DNA of 64,000 bases from Aplectana chamaeleonis (taxonomy: Eukaryota; Nematoda; Chromadorea; Rhabditida; Cosmocercidae), in the NCBI GenBank assembly GCA_029168955.1, contig JAPDOI010000020.1, positions 1,086,501 through 1,150,500 of the forward strand, read 5' to 3'. The notes under the pieces are model-generated. The model was not told where the DNA came from and ran no database searches. It saw only the letters and a list, made by a program, of their open reading frames with translations. Every line of letters starts with the position of its first letter. Position 1 is the first letter of the stretch. This document shows, piece after piece, positions 41,944 to 53,503 of the stretch. The position numbers and the translations under genes were made by a program.

Positions 41944-42388
41944 AGGCAGGGTTCGCGATAAAAACTACTTCTGAGCTCTCTTCATAGGAATGTAGATTTG
42001 GTCATCACAAAAGTAAAAATAAGAGAAAAAAACCCGGAAATTCGCTTGAAAAACGCTCAAAAACAAAGTATAACGGCTAATTACCGGTGTCGGCCGGCCC
42101 CCTGATTAACGCGATTTTCATTTATGCTTACTTATCCAACATTTATTTTGCTGTTCAAGTAGTCAGTATTCTCCAGAAATGTTCAAAAGTTACTTTGGAA
42201 GCAAAATAAAAGTTGACAAAACAGGCTTTTACCCAAATCTCAATAATTGGGGGGCGGGAGGACACCAAGCCATAACTTGCTCCTGAGCGTTTTTTGTCCA
42301 ATTTTTTACTTATTTTCACTTTTGTGATGGCCAGATCTACCATTCTACGGTGATAGCATAACAGCCGATTTTATCGTGAACCCTGCCT
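41944..42388. mobile_element. TTAA-type MITE, AGGCAGGG subfamily, copy 1
   Basis: TTAA on both sides (41940-41943, 42389-42392). Start AGGCAGGGTTCGCGATAAAA, end TTATCGTGAACCCTGCCT. The interior is shared in direct orientation with 42671-43098. Confidence 0.88.
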
Positions 42389-42419
42389 TTAAGCCGGTAC
42401 GTGGTAGTATGACGGTTCA

Positions 42420-42662
42420 TTGACAGACTAACCTTTCGGCGGTCTCGCCCTCTTCGGAGTCTGAAAAATGTCGAATCTAAGTGTAAAAATACTAGGCCAA
42501 ACGTAGTTTTACCCTACTAGAACTGAAGGCAAAATTTTCAAACAAATAACTGAAATAGATGAGACTGAGCGGCATATATTCTCAAAGTCTGTGAAGCATC
42601 AGGTCATCAGTGGAACACGTCGGAGTACCGAGATGTCAGAAAGCAGCACCCATATCAGAAGG
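42420..42662 (+). repeat. Penelope-associated terminal repeat, copy 1
   Basis: From the TCTCGCCCTCTTCGGAGTCT block through GTGTAAAAATAC to ACCGAGATGTCAGAAAGCAG this matches 58500-58735 and, inverted, 59345-59425 plus 60508-60660. It is the sequence that flanks the Penelope-like GIY-YIG remnant. Confidence 0.65.
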
Positions 42663-42670
42663 CATCTTAA

Positions 42671-43098
42671 AGGCAGGCAACTTTTGAGCTCTCTTCATAA
42701 GAATGTAGATTTGGCCATCGCAAAAGTAAAAATAAGTGAAAAAACCCGGAAATTCGCGGGAAGAACGCTCAAAAACCAAGCATAATGGCTAATTACCGGT
42801 GTCGGCCGGGCCCCTATTTAATGCGATTTTGATTGATGCTTGATTATCCGACATTCGTTTTGCTGTTAAAGTGATCAGTAGTCTCCAGAAATGTTCATAA
42901 ATTACTTTAAAAGCAAAATAAAAGTTGACAAAGCAGGCTTTTACCCAAATCTCCATAATTGGGGGCGGGAGGACACCAAGCCATAACTTGCTCCTGAGCG
43001 CGTTATCTTTAATTTTTTACTTATTTCCCTTTTGTGATGGTCAGATCTACCATTCCATGGGTATTGCACAACAACCGATTTTATCGAGAACCCTGCCT
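42671..43098. mobile_element. TTAA-type MITE, AGGCAGGG subfamily, copy 2 with a clipped left terminus
   Basis: TTAA on both sides. The left end reads AGGCAGGCAACTTTTGAGC, having lost the TTCGCGATAAA part of the terminus. The right end is complete (TTATCGAGAACCCTGCCT). Otherwise it is collinear with 41944-42388. It is inserted directly in the Penelope-associated repeat. Confidence 0.85.
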
Positions 43099-43169
43099 TT
43101 AACACAGCCTAGCAGCCTAGTAGTTTCTTCGTCATTTCAGTTCTACTCAGAGGCCAAACCATCTGTTTA

Positions 43170-43216
43170 GCGAATAATCTCAAAATCGAAGATTATCGTG
43201 AACACTGCCTTCAATG
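43170..43216 (-). repeat. Solitary MITE terminus
   Basis: AATCTCAAAATCGAAGATTA runs into TCGTGAACACTGCCTTCAA. It is the partner sequence of the terminus at 18-64; no matching left end is visible. Confidence 0.5.
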
Positions 43217-44160
43217 AGCAGAAACAAAATAGAAAGTGTTGCCTATCAGATGGCTAGCGCTGACGCAGACTCACGGTTACTCCTACGCAAAATGGGCACA
43301 GCATCGCATCTGCACCAGCACGTTGTCGCCACCAACTTACATTGACTTGCGTAGCACAACACGTCACCACCCTGAACGTTTGTTGTCGCGTCACTCATGG
43401 GTCTAGAGTGAGAAGCTCTTCGCGTGAACAAAAATGCGTAACGGAACTACACTGTGGGCTGACTGACGCTTTCCTACCCTTATCATCTGCGTGGCTTCAG
43501 GAGAAAAAAGAAATTCTTACAGCAAATGTTAAAAGCCATAGAACTCTACCTGAAATAACTCAATATCAGTTAGTCAGCTGTCTTCTCAGCATTTATTGGA
43601 AGCACTCGCTCATATAAGGTCTACACAGAAGGAGTTTCGAGTTATCAGCCTGCCAGCTTCTGCCAATGCATGTCCTCTTGCTTTATTTTTGCCTTGGTGG
43701 GTTCGATTTTCGTAGTTACCTATAAAACAATAGTTTGCTTTCTTATTCATTTATTTGTTTATTTATTTATTGAGTAAGTCGCTTGAGGCAAACGTGCTAA
43801 AGCAATCCTCTAGGAATCAAAAATATCACTACTACGTAAAGTAAGAAGCTATAGGAACGAGTGTTTCAACGACAAGTACTGGCAGCGCGATGGATTTTTC
43901 CTGCAAAGCGCTTGAATTTCAACAAGGCAGAATAGGTGATGATCAAAATGATGTCGAGATTGGCCCATTCACGACCACGCCTAATTTTTGGTGACTGCAC
44001 GTTTGGAATACGTGCAATATTGGGTCACCGTATGCAGTGTCCCCCAGGGGGTTTAAGCCTCGCAGACACAGCGCACATGGGACATGACGTCGAAAAAATG
44101 ACCTGGTGTGCAATCGCGAACGCGACACACCGAATTTTACGCGCAAATCATTAATTTACC
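43217..44160. other. Stretch with little to report
   Basis: Contains a short (TTTA)n tract near 43743-43772 and a GTGTCCCCCAGGGGGTTTAAGC block (near 44036) whose inverted relative is near 46145. No supported gene. Confidence 0.35.
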
Positions 44161-44169
44161 GCAGTAACA

Positions 44170-44505
44170 CGGAAAACCTGAAGTTTTCACGGTATCCAGT
44201 GGATCTATCTAAGCTCTTCACTAAATGGCCGAATTCGTTCTCACTATCAGATACACCGGACCATGTCCCCCTGCAGTTCATAGAAGAGGTGATCCCGCTC
44301 ACCCATGTTTTTAACCTGAGTTCATGGAGGCTGATGTTCCAAGCCGGTGGCGTACTTCATTCGGAACTCCTATTCTTATGACGAAACCATCTACTCTACT
44401 AACCCCAAAGATTCTCGACCCATTCGTATCACCTCGATTTTCGCTAGGTTGTTTGAAAAGGTGCTGAAGAAAAGAATAATGGGCCACGTACTAGTGCTTA
44501 CCCTA
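44170..44505 (+). pseudogene. CR1/Jockey-type LINE reverse transcriptase remnant, 5' part
   Basis: Two frames carry recognisable blocks: PDHVPLQFIEEVIPLTHVFN (palm region before the catalytic motif), then, after a frame change, NPKDSRPIRITSIFARLFEK and KRIMGHV. The second block is the conserved (N.)PKD.RPIS.T..FARLFEKVL motif of non-LTR reverse transcriptases. The catalytic YADD is absent. The remnant is interrupted near 44570 by unrelated sequence. Confidence 0.75.
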
Positions 44506-45409
44506 CACTTACCGAGGGCTCTTATGAAACCATGTTTTGATATCTATAGGTATGGGACACTGCACTGATAACTCGTTTTCCTAGTTCTCTTAATGCCATA
44601 GAGATTTCAAAAAGTGAGAATTTCCATGGCTTTGCGAAGAGAAAAAGGATACAAGAGTGGCAACTTTTAAGGTGTTCAAAAAATTGTCTCGAGTTGAGCC
44701 TAAGACTTTTTTTCTTGGGGTTGTTCTGGAGGATGAATACGAAGGCCCATTTGTCGATATTCAAAAAATTCCGTCTCATTTGCTCTGAAGCTTTAAAATA
44801 GGGTAAATATTTCTGGCAAAACACGACTTTTGACGATTTCGAGAATGCCACGATGAAATCGTCTAGAAACTTCCATATAGGAGTTATTTTTTGCTGCCTA
44901 ACACAAGTCTGTGGTCGGCGTATCGGTTTTCCTTGGATTACGGTATGTAGCTGTGGGTAAATGGTAGCTCGGGTATAGTCTCGGATTACACTCAAAATTT
45001 CTCTGTGGGTGTTATTTGGGACGCTGAATACGAATTTGAGGTCCATTTTTCGATTTTCGAAATGTTAAGGTAAGTAACGCCAGTTAAAAGGCATTATGCA
45101 TACCGTAACCGACAGTGAACCTGAGTCTAGCAAAGAATAGACCCCAGATTTGGGTTCAGCGTCCTAAATGACCCCCAGTTGGAAGTTTGGAGCCGAACCC
45201 GAAAAATTTACCTGAACACCCCGAAAATTCCCCAATGACCCCATAGGTACCCTTACCTTTTTTGTGGAGCAGTGAAAATGCCGTTTTTTTTTAAATCCCC
45301 GCAGCCATTTAGGGAATTTCAAGCACGGCTCTTTATGTACTGTCATAGACCTACAGCGACAACAACATGGTTTTCCAAATCTTCACAGGGTAGGTAAAGC
45401 AGTCTCTAT

Positions 45410-45800
45410 TTAGAGCGGTACTCTATCATCTCTGAGTGCCTGCATGGGTTCCAACGAAATAGATCCACGACAACCGGACCTGGGGTTTCTCATTCAAGGT
45501 TACCACAGTTTGACTGTCACTGTAATCAGGTGGCTTCGGAAGCCAATAAAATGATGCACAGAGTGTTCAGGGCGCTCTAAACCACTAATTCTGGCGTTCT
45601 TGTCGAAGTTTTCGAGTCACGTAGTGGATCTCTTCTGGGATACGGGTAATCAACCCGATTAAGTTGAAGTCAATAGAGATGCTTGAGAGTGTGCAGCGGA
45701 ATTTCACGCGTAGGGTAGTTATAAGGACCAGTGGCTTCAATTACGGTGGAAGTCTGGCTCATTTGGTCAGAAACGCCGGGCTAGGGCTCATGACTTAAGC
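45410..45800 (+). pseudogene. LINE reverse transcriptase remnant, 3' part
   Basis: Frame fragments show LHGFQRNRSTTT (the .HGFR..RST motif), a block like ASEANKMMHRVFRALKTTNS that matches the thumb region of CR1-type elements, and a trailing ESIQ..F.R-like region broken by stops. It lies about 840 bp after the 5' remnant and is probably the same decayed copy, with 44570-45400 inserted or rearranged. Confidence 0.7.
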
Positions 45801-46179
45801 GGAGGGGAGGAGGAAGTTTGATTCGATGATGCTGTATGAGATTTATCATTTCGAGACCAAGTTTAAGTAATAGTAGTTGATGTCTCAGATTAAAATTACA
45901 CCTCAAATTGAAAAAAAAATCGAATCAAGCGCCGCAGACAAGGGCGAGACAAGTTGTTCTCTGCAAAACGCGGTAAAATCATAGAAACTTCTTTTGAAAT
46001 TCGTCAACACTCCGCAAAATCCCAAAAATCTTCAAGCAGCACGGGTTTAGAGGAAAATCCTGATTTGCGCGTAAAATTCGGTGTATCGCGTCTGTGGGTG
46101 CACACAAGGTCATATATTCGACGCCATGTCCCGTAAGCGCTGTGTCTGCGAGGCTTAAGCCCCCACAGGGGGAGCGTGT

Positions 46180-46340
46180 TTGCTCGAATGGCATGCCACT
46201 GGAAAATCGATTATCGCTTTTTATGTCCATCGCGTAGCGATCAGTGACCTAAACATTGTAACGAAATTCCCGCTCATTAAACTCTTCCTTCTAAGAGAAG
46301 AAACTGTTTTGAACCACAGCAGGGTCAAGCGGGATTATTA
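46180..46340. repeat. Dispersed repeat shared with 1555-1690
   Basis: CTCGAATGGCATGCCACTGG, TCGATTATCGCTTTT and the CCGCTCATTAAACTC block occur in the same order at 1557-1660. The second copy is in the tandem region at the left end of the window. Confidence 0.6.
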
Positions 46341-47059
46341 TTTCGCCAATATTGTTCCAGTGATCTTCACTTAAATGGGTTACTTCGAATGCGATTCAAG
46401 GGTCAGGTATCTGTTTTCAGCTTTTGTACGGTTTAAAATTTGTAATGATGAGCGTGAAAGTTTAGATTCAAAAAATCTATATCCTAGGGGCATAATGGAG
46501 ATTGCAATAGTAGTGCCGCGATTCAGCTGAAAAGATCAAGACTTCAGCTATGATTTCCTTCTCGGAAACTGAAAAATGGAAATGGAAGAAAAAGGAATGC
46601 ATAGCGTACCTGAACAAATGTTTTTGCAGCCGTTTTTTTTTCTTTTGAGCCCGAGCTATTTTCACAAAAGTTGAATACTGTAATATAGTGGAGCTACATA
46701 AGGACCACCAAATCTGTAGTCTAATCTAGGTAAAGGTAATACATTCGTCACAATGAGGGTTTCAAAAACCGTTCCTGGGGCGAAGAAATTGATTTTTGAA
46801 AAGCGTCGCGGTCCGAAGTGGTAGTCACCGCGCGTCCCACCGGTGGGACACGTGGTCGTGAATGGGTTAAGGGAGGTGAAGGTACAGGTTGGTAGAAAAG
46901 TATTGAAAGGGACACCTATTAAGCAATAGGGGAATCGAAATTCATACGCCATTTTGACATTTCTTCTTTTATATGAACATACAAAAATTTGATTTCGATC
47001 TGTCAATTCGCTACTTGTTTACAAGCCATTTGAAATCGACGTGTCGGTGTATTTTTAAC

Positions 47060-47740
47060 AACGGAAAAAACTCAGTATTGTGCAGTGATAAAACCCCTTG
47101 TTTTGGAAGGTTTATCAGCAACAGAAATTTATACAAAAATGGTGAGCGTGTTAAAAGAATCTGCTCCTTCATTCCTAACTGTACATCGATGGGTTTTAGG
47201 GTTCAAACGTGGTCGTAGAAGCGTTAAAGATGTACCACGTAAAGCACGACCAAAAACTGCAAGAACATTAGAAATCATTGAGCAAGTACGTAATATTGCT
47301 AGCGAAGATCCACGTTTGACTAAGCGTGAATCTGCTAATACCATAGGCATCTCAGACGAACGTGTACCCCATATTTTACATAAAGGATTACGCATGAACA
47401 AGCTGTTTGGAAAGTTAGTGCCGCACTCGTTGACATGTACGAGTTCACACGAGTGCTCTGGCGATGGCTAAATTGAATGAATTAAAATACGAATTGCTTG
47501 AACATCCACCTTATTCACCAGATTTGGCTCCTAGCGACTACCACCTCTTCAGAAACTCGAAACAATTCCTCCGTGGGAAGTGTTTTTCATCGAATGAAGA
47601 AGCTATTCCAGTCGTAGTACAGTATTTTGCAGAGCTTCCTGGAAATAATCAGAGAGACGGTATAAAATTATTGAAGGATCACTGAAATAAGTGTATTAAA
47701 GTTGAGAGATTATATTGAACAAAAAAACTAATTTAATTCA
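47060..47740 (+). pseudogene. Internally deleted mariner transposase
   Basis: The first block (to about 47440) is the N-terminal DNA-binding half of a mariner transposase: VIKPLVLEGLSATEIYTKM, then an HTH with WVLGFKRGR and SVKDVP, then a second HTH with RESANTIGISDERVPHIL. The second block (47464-47682) is the C-terminus, with HPPYSPDLAPSDYHLF holding the third catalytic Asp of the DD34D triad, and RDGIKLLKDH at the end. The middle, with the first two catalytic Asp, is gone; the two blocks are in different frames. The expected start codon position reads ACG. It cannot encode an active enzyme. Confidence 0.88.
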
Positions 47741-47744
47741 TAAG

Positions 47745-48297
47745 TTCATAGATCCGGCTCTACAAATGATTAAGGAGGATCTTGTGTTGCCCTTGGGTGC
47801 GATATCTGGGTGCTTTGATGATTTGGTGGTTAGTATGACTGCCTGCAAATCTTGAGACCGATATGTCCAGGAGGAAGCAATGTTTGCAAAACGTATTTGC
47901 TAGTCATGAGAAGATTCTATCGCTTTACTGAAAGAGGAGCATAGCGCATTTTTGAAAGTGTGTGAATACTATGAAATCAATAAAAATCACCGTAGTTGTC
48001 ATTCCCGTTGTTGGAACCACTAGCATTTGAATTTGCATTTTAGACACTCTACGAACAACCAACTCCTTTTCCTCCTCTATGAGATTCAAGATTGAGTGTA
48101 CTGATGCTGCATTGGTACTGATGCAAAGAGAGTATTAATGGGAATGAAAGAAATGCGTTTGAATAAGCTAAGAAAAATGAAGAAGGGTATGTCTGAAATT
48201 GGCTTGCGTGTAGGTGGGGTTTTTGAGGTGACTGATTTTGAAGTGACCGGTCTCTGCCGCCACGCGCCGATGTTTCGAAATATGTGAGCTCTGGTAC
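47745..48297. other. Stretch with no supported feature
   Basis: Single-copy-looking sequence between the mariner remnant and the hAT element. A 116-codon frame on the - strand (48049-48399) runs into the hAT element and is not recognisable. Confidence 0.35.
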
Positions 48298-48498
48298 ATC
48301 CGTAGCAGGGGTGCGCGGAAATTTCTGTTTTCTGACTTCTGTTTTCTGTTTTCTGGCCGTTTCGACCTTTCTGTTTTCTGTTTTCTGAAAATCCTGCAAA
48401 AAAACAGAAAAAAAACGAAATCCAGATCTGTGGAACAGCGCAACTTATTTAGTCCTTTACGAGGTACTATTTGTGTTCAATGGTGCGATTGCTGTTAA

Positions 48499-48925
48499 GG
48501 GCAGGGTTCGCGATAAAAAGTTTATTGTGGTATCTTTTAGACAATGTAAGCCTGGTCTTGACAAAAGTGAAAATAAGTGGAAAGTCGGGGAAAAAACGCT
48601 CAAAAACAAGCCATTGTTGGGTCTCAGCCCGCCCCCAATTCACTAGATTTCTACAATTGCTTGTTTTGTCGTCTTTTATTCTGCATTTAAAGTAGTTGCT
48701 GGACACCGAGAGACTACTAACTTTTTTAAGTGGCAAAATAGAAGGCGGAAAATACGCATCTATAAAAAACCTGTTAGTTGGGGGTGTGCGTACACCCACC
48801 AATTAGCCGTTCTGACTTGTTTTTGTGCATTTTTATGCAACTTCTCCCTTATTTTCACTTTTGTGATGACTAGACCTGCATTCTTATAAAGAAAATTCAA
48901 CAATCGTTTTTATCGCGAACCCTGC
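48499..48925. mobile_element. TTAA-type MITE nested in hAT copy 1
   Basis: TTAA (48495-48498), start GGGCAGGGTTCGCGATAAAA, end TTATCGCGAACCCTGC. It occupies the same place in hAT copy 2 (52884-53312). Confidence 0.8.
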
Positions 48926-48938
48926 TAAAGCTCTCGTA

Positions 48939-49108
48939 GGGTAGTACTTTGGCAGAATAGGGGTACCATCCCAGGGTAGAGCACGCATTCAACCTCCCCT
49001 TGTCAGCAGCTGCTGCAGTTAGTTGTTCGCAGCAGCTGCTGCTGACAGCGAGGGGTTGAACCCGATGTCTGTCCTAGGATGCAACCCTTATTGTGCTGAC
49101 GTACTACC
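48939..49108. repeat. Fold-back (about 170 bp) nested in hAT copy 1
   Basis: GGGTAGTACTTTGGCA at the left and GCTGACGTACTACC at the right are inverted. A central GCAGCAGCTGCTGC pair and a CTCCCCTTGTCAGC / GACAGCGAGGGG pair extend the stem. The same structure is at 53331-53503. Confidence 0.75.
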
Positions 49109-49768
49109 ATACGGGTGAGTGCTCTAAGACTTTTGGCCGAGCAATAGCCAATAAATAGCCACAAAATGCCTGATTTTCGCGTAATAGCTGAGAACAAGGT
49201 CGTGTTCGGAAAATAGCTGGTTGCCGCGATGATTGAATGATCAAGAAATACTCGAAAAACACCTCGACAGGATCAGTTCTTGAGCCTAATGGGTCATTTC
49301 TCGGCCAAGACCCTCCGCGTGTCTTTGATGATGTTGTATCCGTCATTGACGCGTCATTGTTACTATCAGTGTCTTATAGGTCATCTATGCAGTTCCGTAG
49401 ATATCATATTACAAGTATGACAAAGCTTTTTAGAATTACATCCTCTCTTCACTCGAAAAGAAGTTAAAATGCAACGAGTATTTTTTTTCTGTTTTCTGTT
49501 TTCTGGCCGTTTTGACCTTTCTGTTTTCTGACAAACTCGATTTTCTGTTTTCTAAACTTTTCCAAAAAATTTCCGCACATCCCTGATCCGTAGTAACCCG
49601 TCGATTTTGATTATCACCAGCAGCGGAGCAGTGAGCCTCGGTGAGGTATAACTAGAGATAAGCAGGTTCTGACGAAAAAGCCACCGCTCCGCTCGGTGAT
49701 AATGGAAAACAGGAGTTCACTTGAACTGAAACAGAGTCTACATAGGTAGTTGAAAGTGCTGCCTCAAA

Positions 49769-50008
49769 ATGGATTGGCGTGAATTCCTTCCTTTCTCCAT
49801 GCTTGCGTGTCTATTCTCGTTTTTAGCTCTTCTTTCTTTCTTTTGCTGTACTTCTTACTTTTCACGATATCAACATTTTTTTAGAGAGAGCATTGTATTA
49901 CTTCTTGTGTCAATACCTCAAATGCAAAAGCTTCCTTTCGAGGTTGACTGCAATCCTAACTGGGAGGAACACATAGCATACACTCAAAGAAGTGAAAAAA
50001 ATCTTTGA
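49769..50008 (+). CDS. Hypothetical 79-codon ORF with a hydrophobic segment
   Basis: ATG-initiated frame with a strongly hydrophobic run (MLACLFSFLALLSFFCC, about residues 10-26) followed by a polar tail. It could be a first exon with a signal or membrane segment, but no family is recognised and no splice partner is visible. It lies between two hAT copies. Chance is quite possible. Confidence 0.2.
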   Translation: MDWREFLPFSMLACLFSFLALLSFFCCTSYFSRYQHFFRESIVLLLVSIPQMQKLPFEVDCNPNWEEHIAYTQRSEKNL

Positions 50009-50539
50009 TGTCTTATCACTGACCTCATACCGCTATCATTCGTTCATGCCTTATTGTTTGACGCTCCGTTGAGAAACGAGGCAATCGTCTGTCTTCAAAT
50101 GATAGAATTGGATACTTTATGACTTTTTAGGGAATGTTGGCTTCTATCCTCTCCTACCAATTGAACGGCGTTGGAGCACTGAACATTATAGTCAGGTGCT
50201 ACAAGCGATGCTCTATTCAGTGATATTTATTTTGCTAGTTGCGCTCTGGAGCATTTCTGAAGAGCTTTCGTTTGCGATCATCACAAGAAGCAAGCGGTCC
50301 CGCAAGGAATCGCCGAATCCCAAAGCGTTGATTTACAAAGTCTGGCATTTTTAGCAACTGACCAGGGTAAAGAGCGGACGCAAGCACAACGTGCAAAATT
50401 TAGCAGCGGGAATGAACCTTAGAAGAAATTCGGAAGCATGTTAAATGGTTGAGCCATGTAGCGACCTGATAACAACGTGACGAATTTATATCAGATGAAA
50501 ATTCACTGTGAGAAGAGACAATCATAATCTGTAAAGAAA

Positions 50540-50700
50540 GGGGTTCTTCAATAAGAAGTGGTTTGGTGTGATGGCAATGTGGAGTGATCGAGTCTACAAG
50601 GAATGAACAATATTTCCTGAAAACCGAATTCCTTTGTTGACCTCTTAACAGCCAAAGACAAACTTTTGTGCTATTTCTAAAGGAAGAACTTTATGTTTTT
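50540..50700. repeat. Diverged relative of the 10213-10925 fold-back arm
   Basis: GAACAATATTTCCTGA, TTTGTTGACCTCTTAACAGC and the neighbouring GGTTTGG sequence follow the order of the arm at 10245-10380 with many differences. The rest of 50009-51036 shows nothing that I can name. Confidence 0.45.
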
Positions 50701-51036
50701 TCAAGGGGCCCTCCTGCTTTATGCGAGCACCTACAAAAACACGTGATTGTAGTACTCCATGTTGTCTTTGCAACAATGTGATGAAGAAACACTCTTAGCA
50801 TCTTTAAAAATGCAGAGTCATATACTCGTAAGGATTTTGAAACCCAATCCCTACGAAGCTGCATGCGATCCTTGAGAAGGGAGCAGTTCCATAGAAAGTT
50901 CAAAAGAAAGTTCTGATGAAACATATATACGCGCTTGTCCTTCGGGGAAGTCAAGTTCAGCATTATGTTGAACTTGGCTTACACTCAGCGTACAGTGGGA
51001 GACGTTACGATAGATTACTGGGTCAGGTTGTCTCAA

Positions 51037-51986
51037 AGGCAGCATACACGCTCGTGAACGTGGTTAAAGGCAGTGGTCGCGATCAAATATGTTTGTCGTC
51101 TTTTTCCCTCTAAACCCTTTTCTGGGTCTTGAATTGTAGGATCTATAAGAAAAAATCGCGAAAAAACCGCTGTTTTGGGCCAAATTTAAAGCCTGAACTT
51201 TCTTGTCTTTTGATGGTGGACGAGCCCACTCAACATCATCGGCATCGATGACCTCTTATATCAAGAACATCAGCTGCCTTGAAAATGAATTTCAATCAAT
51301 GAACCTTCGGATTTATGTACACATCTAATCAAAAACATTGACTGGAGTGCTTTCTTTCATTGCTCAACTGCTTTTATTAGGTAAATTAGCATTTATTTCT
51401 TCCTCTGAATGTCGATGATTTTTGACTGCTCGGCATGAGACGGCGATCTTTTTCGTCATCGCTGTGCACGTGTGCACGAACTGGCATTTTTGGGCCTTAG
51501 AATCTCTATTTCTAGCTCTTTTTCAACCTCGCTACCTTCATAGTTTTTCAGCTGTGTTTGATCTAAGCTGATTTTTGTAATTTTTTCGATAACGTTTTTC
51601 ATCGTGACCACTGCCTTCAAGATAACTGCGGAAATAGAAAGGTATGGCACAGAACACAACGCCTACTCGTTTTGAAGCGCCCAAAACGATACACAATGAC
51701 GGTACACGAGTGAGAAGTTGGCCCCGCCCTGTATTTGCGTCTTCCTTTGAAACAGGGGGAGCTTTACCATTCCCAGCGCTTTCGATGAGTGTGGTTTACC
51801 TTTAGTTGGCCCAGCACCCCTGTCTTTGAGGAGGACGCAAATACAGGTGCGGGGCCAACTTCTAACTCGTGTTGCGTCATTGTGGGTCGTTTTTGACGCC
51901 TCGAAATGCGTAGGCGCTGCGTCCTGTGCCGTACCATTCTAATTCCGTAGTTATCTCAAACACGTTTACGAGCGTGTATGCCGCCT
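51037..51986. mobile_element. Fold-back element with long arms, interrupted by a MITE
   Basis: The left end AGGCAGCATACACGCTCGTG (after TCAA) and the mirrored right end CACGAGCG-type TACGAGCGTGTATGCCGCCT (before TTAA) pair over about 28 bp. The stem continues at 51621-51750 against 51830-51960 (GATAACTGCGGAAATAGAA, GGTATGGCACAG, GAGAAGTTGGCCCCG and complements). The left arm is split by the MITE at 51068-51616. A lone end of this family is visible at about 22135-22160. Confidence 0.8.
51068..51616. mobile_element. TTAA-type MITE (AGGCAGTGGTCGCG subfamily), uninterrupted copy
   Basis: TTAA (51064-51067), start AGGCAGTGGTCGCGATCAAA, end CATCGTGACCACTGCCT, then TCAA. It is the same element as 31352-32377 without the AGGCCCC insert, and it sits in the left arm of the fold-back at 51037-51986. 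Confidence 0.88.
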
Positions 51987-52664
51987 TTAAAGTGCTCGAG
52001 GATGTTCATTGACAAATGTAGAACGGTGGTGAGTCCAATTTCGAAGCTGATTGCTCATGGAAGTGAGCAAACAGCCAGTTGGCATGTGATAGTATGGATA
52101 CCGACATTGCTTAGAGCCCAAATCAGATATTGTTCCTCGGTTGGACCCACCCATCCTCAAATATCGACAGCAGGTTTGTACATTCCCTTGGGGGCAACCT
52201 GGCGATGACAGATGCTCTCGGAAAGCCATCGACCTGCGGTCAGTCAGTGGTTAACACAAGAGGCAGTGTGCTGACGAAAGTATTACTGGCGCTGGTCAGA
52301 TTAGGACTCACTTTCAACGCTTTTCGTGAATCCGCGGCGTAAGCAATGGACTGCTTGATTTGTCGCAAGTCTGGCTCTTCTCCAACTATGAATAAGCACG
52401 CACATGACACGGGTGGAGACAACGAGCGAATGAGCATCGCTCGAAAGCACAGAACCCTTAGACATTTTTTTTCGGTTTTATCCTTATCATGGAGAGGGCC
52501 TCATTCTAATTACAACGGTATTTCTGAAATCGTCCAAGACCCCCTTCGAATGGAGATATGATTCGTTGAATATTCCTGTATTTTAAGGGCGAAAATTTGA
52601 GGTTCAAATTATCTCAGGCCTGTATTTCTCTTGAATCGCAGTCGCGGCACGAGAGCAAAACAGG
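51987..52664. other. Non-repetitive stretch, possibly decayed coding DNA
   Basis: About 680 bp between a fold-back and hAT copy 2. Frames of 65-80 codons stay open on both strands (for example 51987-52229 and 52240-52437 on -). None shows a motif that I recognise. It reads less AT-rich than the surrounding spacer. Confidence 0.3.
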
Positions 52665-52883
52665 ATGAGGAGCAGGGGTGTGCGGAAATTTCTGTTGTCT
52701 GATTTCTGTTTTCTGTTTTCTGGCCGTTTTGGCCTTTCTGTTTTCTGATTTCTGTTTTCTGGAAAATCTGCAAAAAACAGAAAAAAATCAGAAAAAATGA
52801 ACGAAATCCGGATCTGTGGAACAGCGCAGCTTATTTAGTCCTTTACGAGGTACTATTTGTGTTTAATGTACGATTGCTGTTAA

Positions 52884-53312
52884 GGGCAGGGTTCGCGATA
52901 TAAAAGTTAATTGTGGTATCTTTTTGAGAAGGTAGGCCTGGTCATCACAAAAGTGAAAATAAGTGGAAAGTCGGAGAAAAAACGCTCAAAAACAAGCTAT
53001 TGCTGGGTCTCAGCCCGCCCACGAATAACTAGATTTCTACAATTGCTTGTTTTGTCGTCTTTTATTCTGCAGTTAAAGTAGCTGCTAGACATCGAGAGAC
53101 TACTAACCTTTTTAGCGGCAAAATAGAAGGCGGAAAATACGCATTTATAAAAAACCTGTTCTTTGGGGGTGTGCGTACACCTACCATTTAGCCGTTCTTA
53201 CTTGCTTTTGTGCGTTTTCCATGCAACTTGTCACTTATTTTTACTTTTGTGATGGCCAGGCCTGCATTCTTATGAAGAAATTTCAACAATCGTTTTCACC
53301 GGTAACCCTGCC
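52884..53312. mobile_element. TTAA-type MITE nested in hAT copy 2
   Basis: TTAA (52880-52883), start GGGCAGGGTTCGCGATATAA, degraded right end TTTTCACCGGTAACCCTGCC. It is at the same internal position as in hAT copy 1. Confidence 0.8.
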
Positions 53313-53330
53313 AACGCAAACGCACTCGTA

Positions 53331-53503
53331 GGGTAGTACTTTGGCACAATAGGGGTAGCATCCCAGGGAGGAGCACGAATTCAACTTCCCCTTGTCAGCA
53401 GCTGCTGCAGTTAGTTGTTCGCAGCAGCTGCTGCACACAGCGAGGGTCTGAACCCGATGTCTGTCCTAGGATGCAACCCTTATTTTGCTGACGTTCTACC
53501 ATA
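53331..53503. repeat. Fold-back nested in hAT copy 2
   Basis: Same structure as 48939-49108, including the central GCAGCAGCTGCTGC stem. Confidence 0.75.

Larger units (their letters stand above)
48306..49585. mobile_element. hAT-type non-autonomous element, copy 1, with 8-bp target duplication
   Basis: The left end CAGGGGTGCGCGGAAATTTC and the mirrored right end AAATTTCCGCACATCCCTG are flanked by a perfect 8-bp direct repeat ATCCGTAG (48298-48305 and 49586-49593). CAGGG termini with 8-bp duplications are the hallmark of hAT transposons. TTTTCTG repeats lie at both ends. Inside are an AGGCAGGG MITE (48499-48925), a fold-back (48939-49108) and CTCTGAGAG-family sequence (about 49120-49270). No transposase frame. 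Confidence 0.9.
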
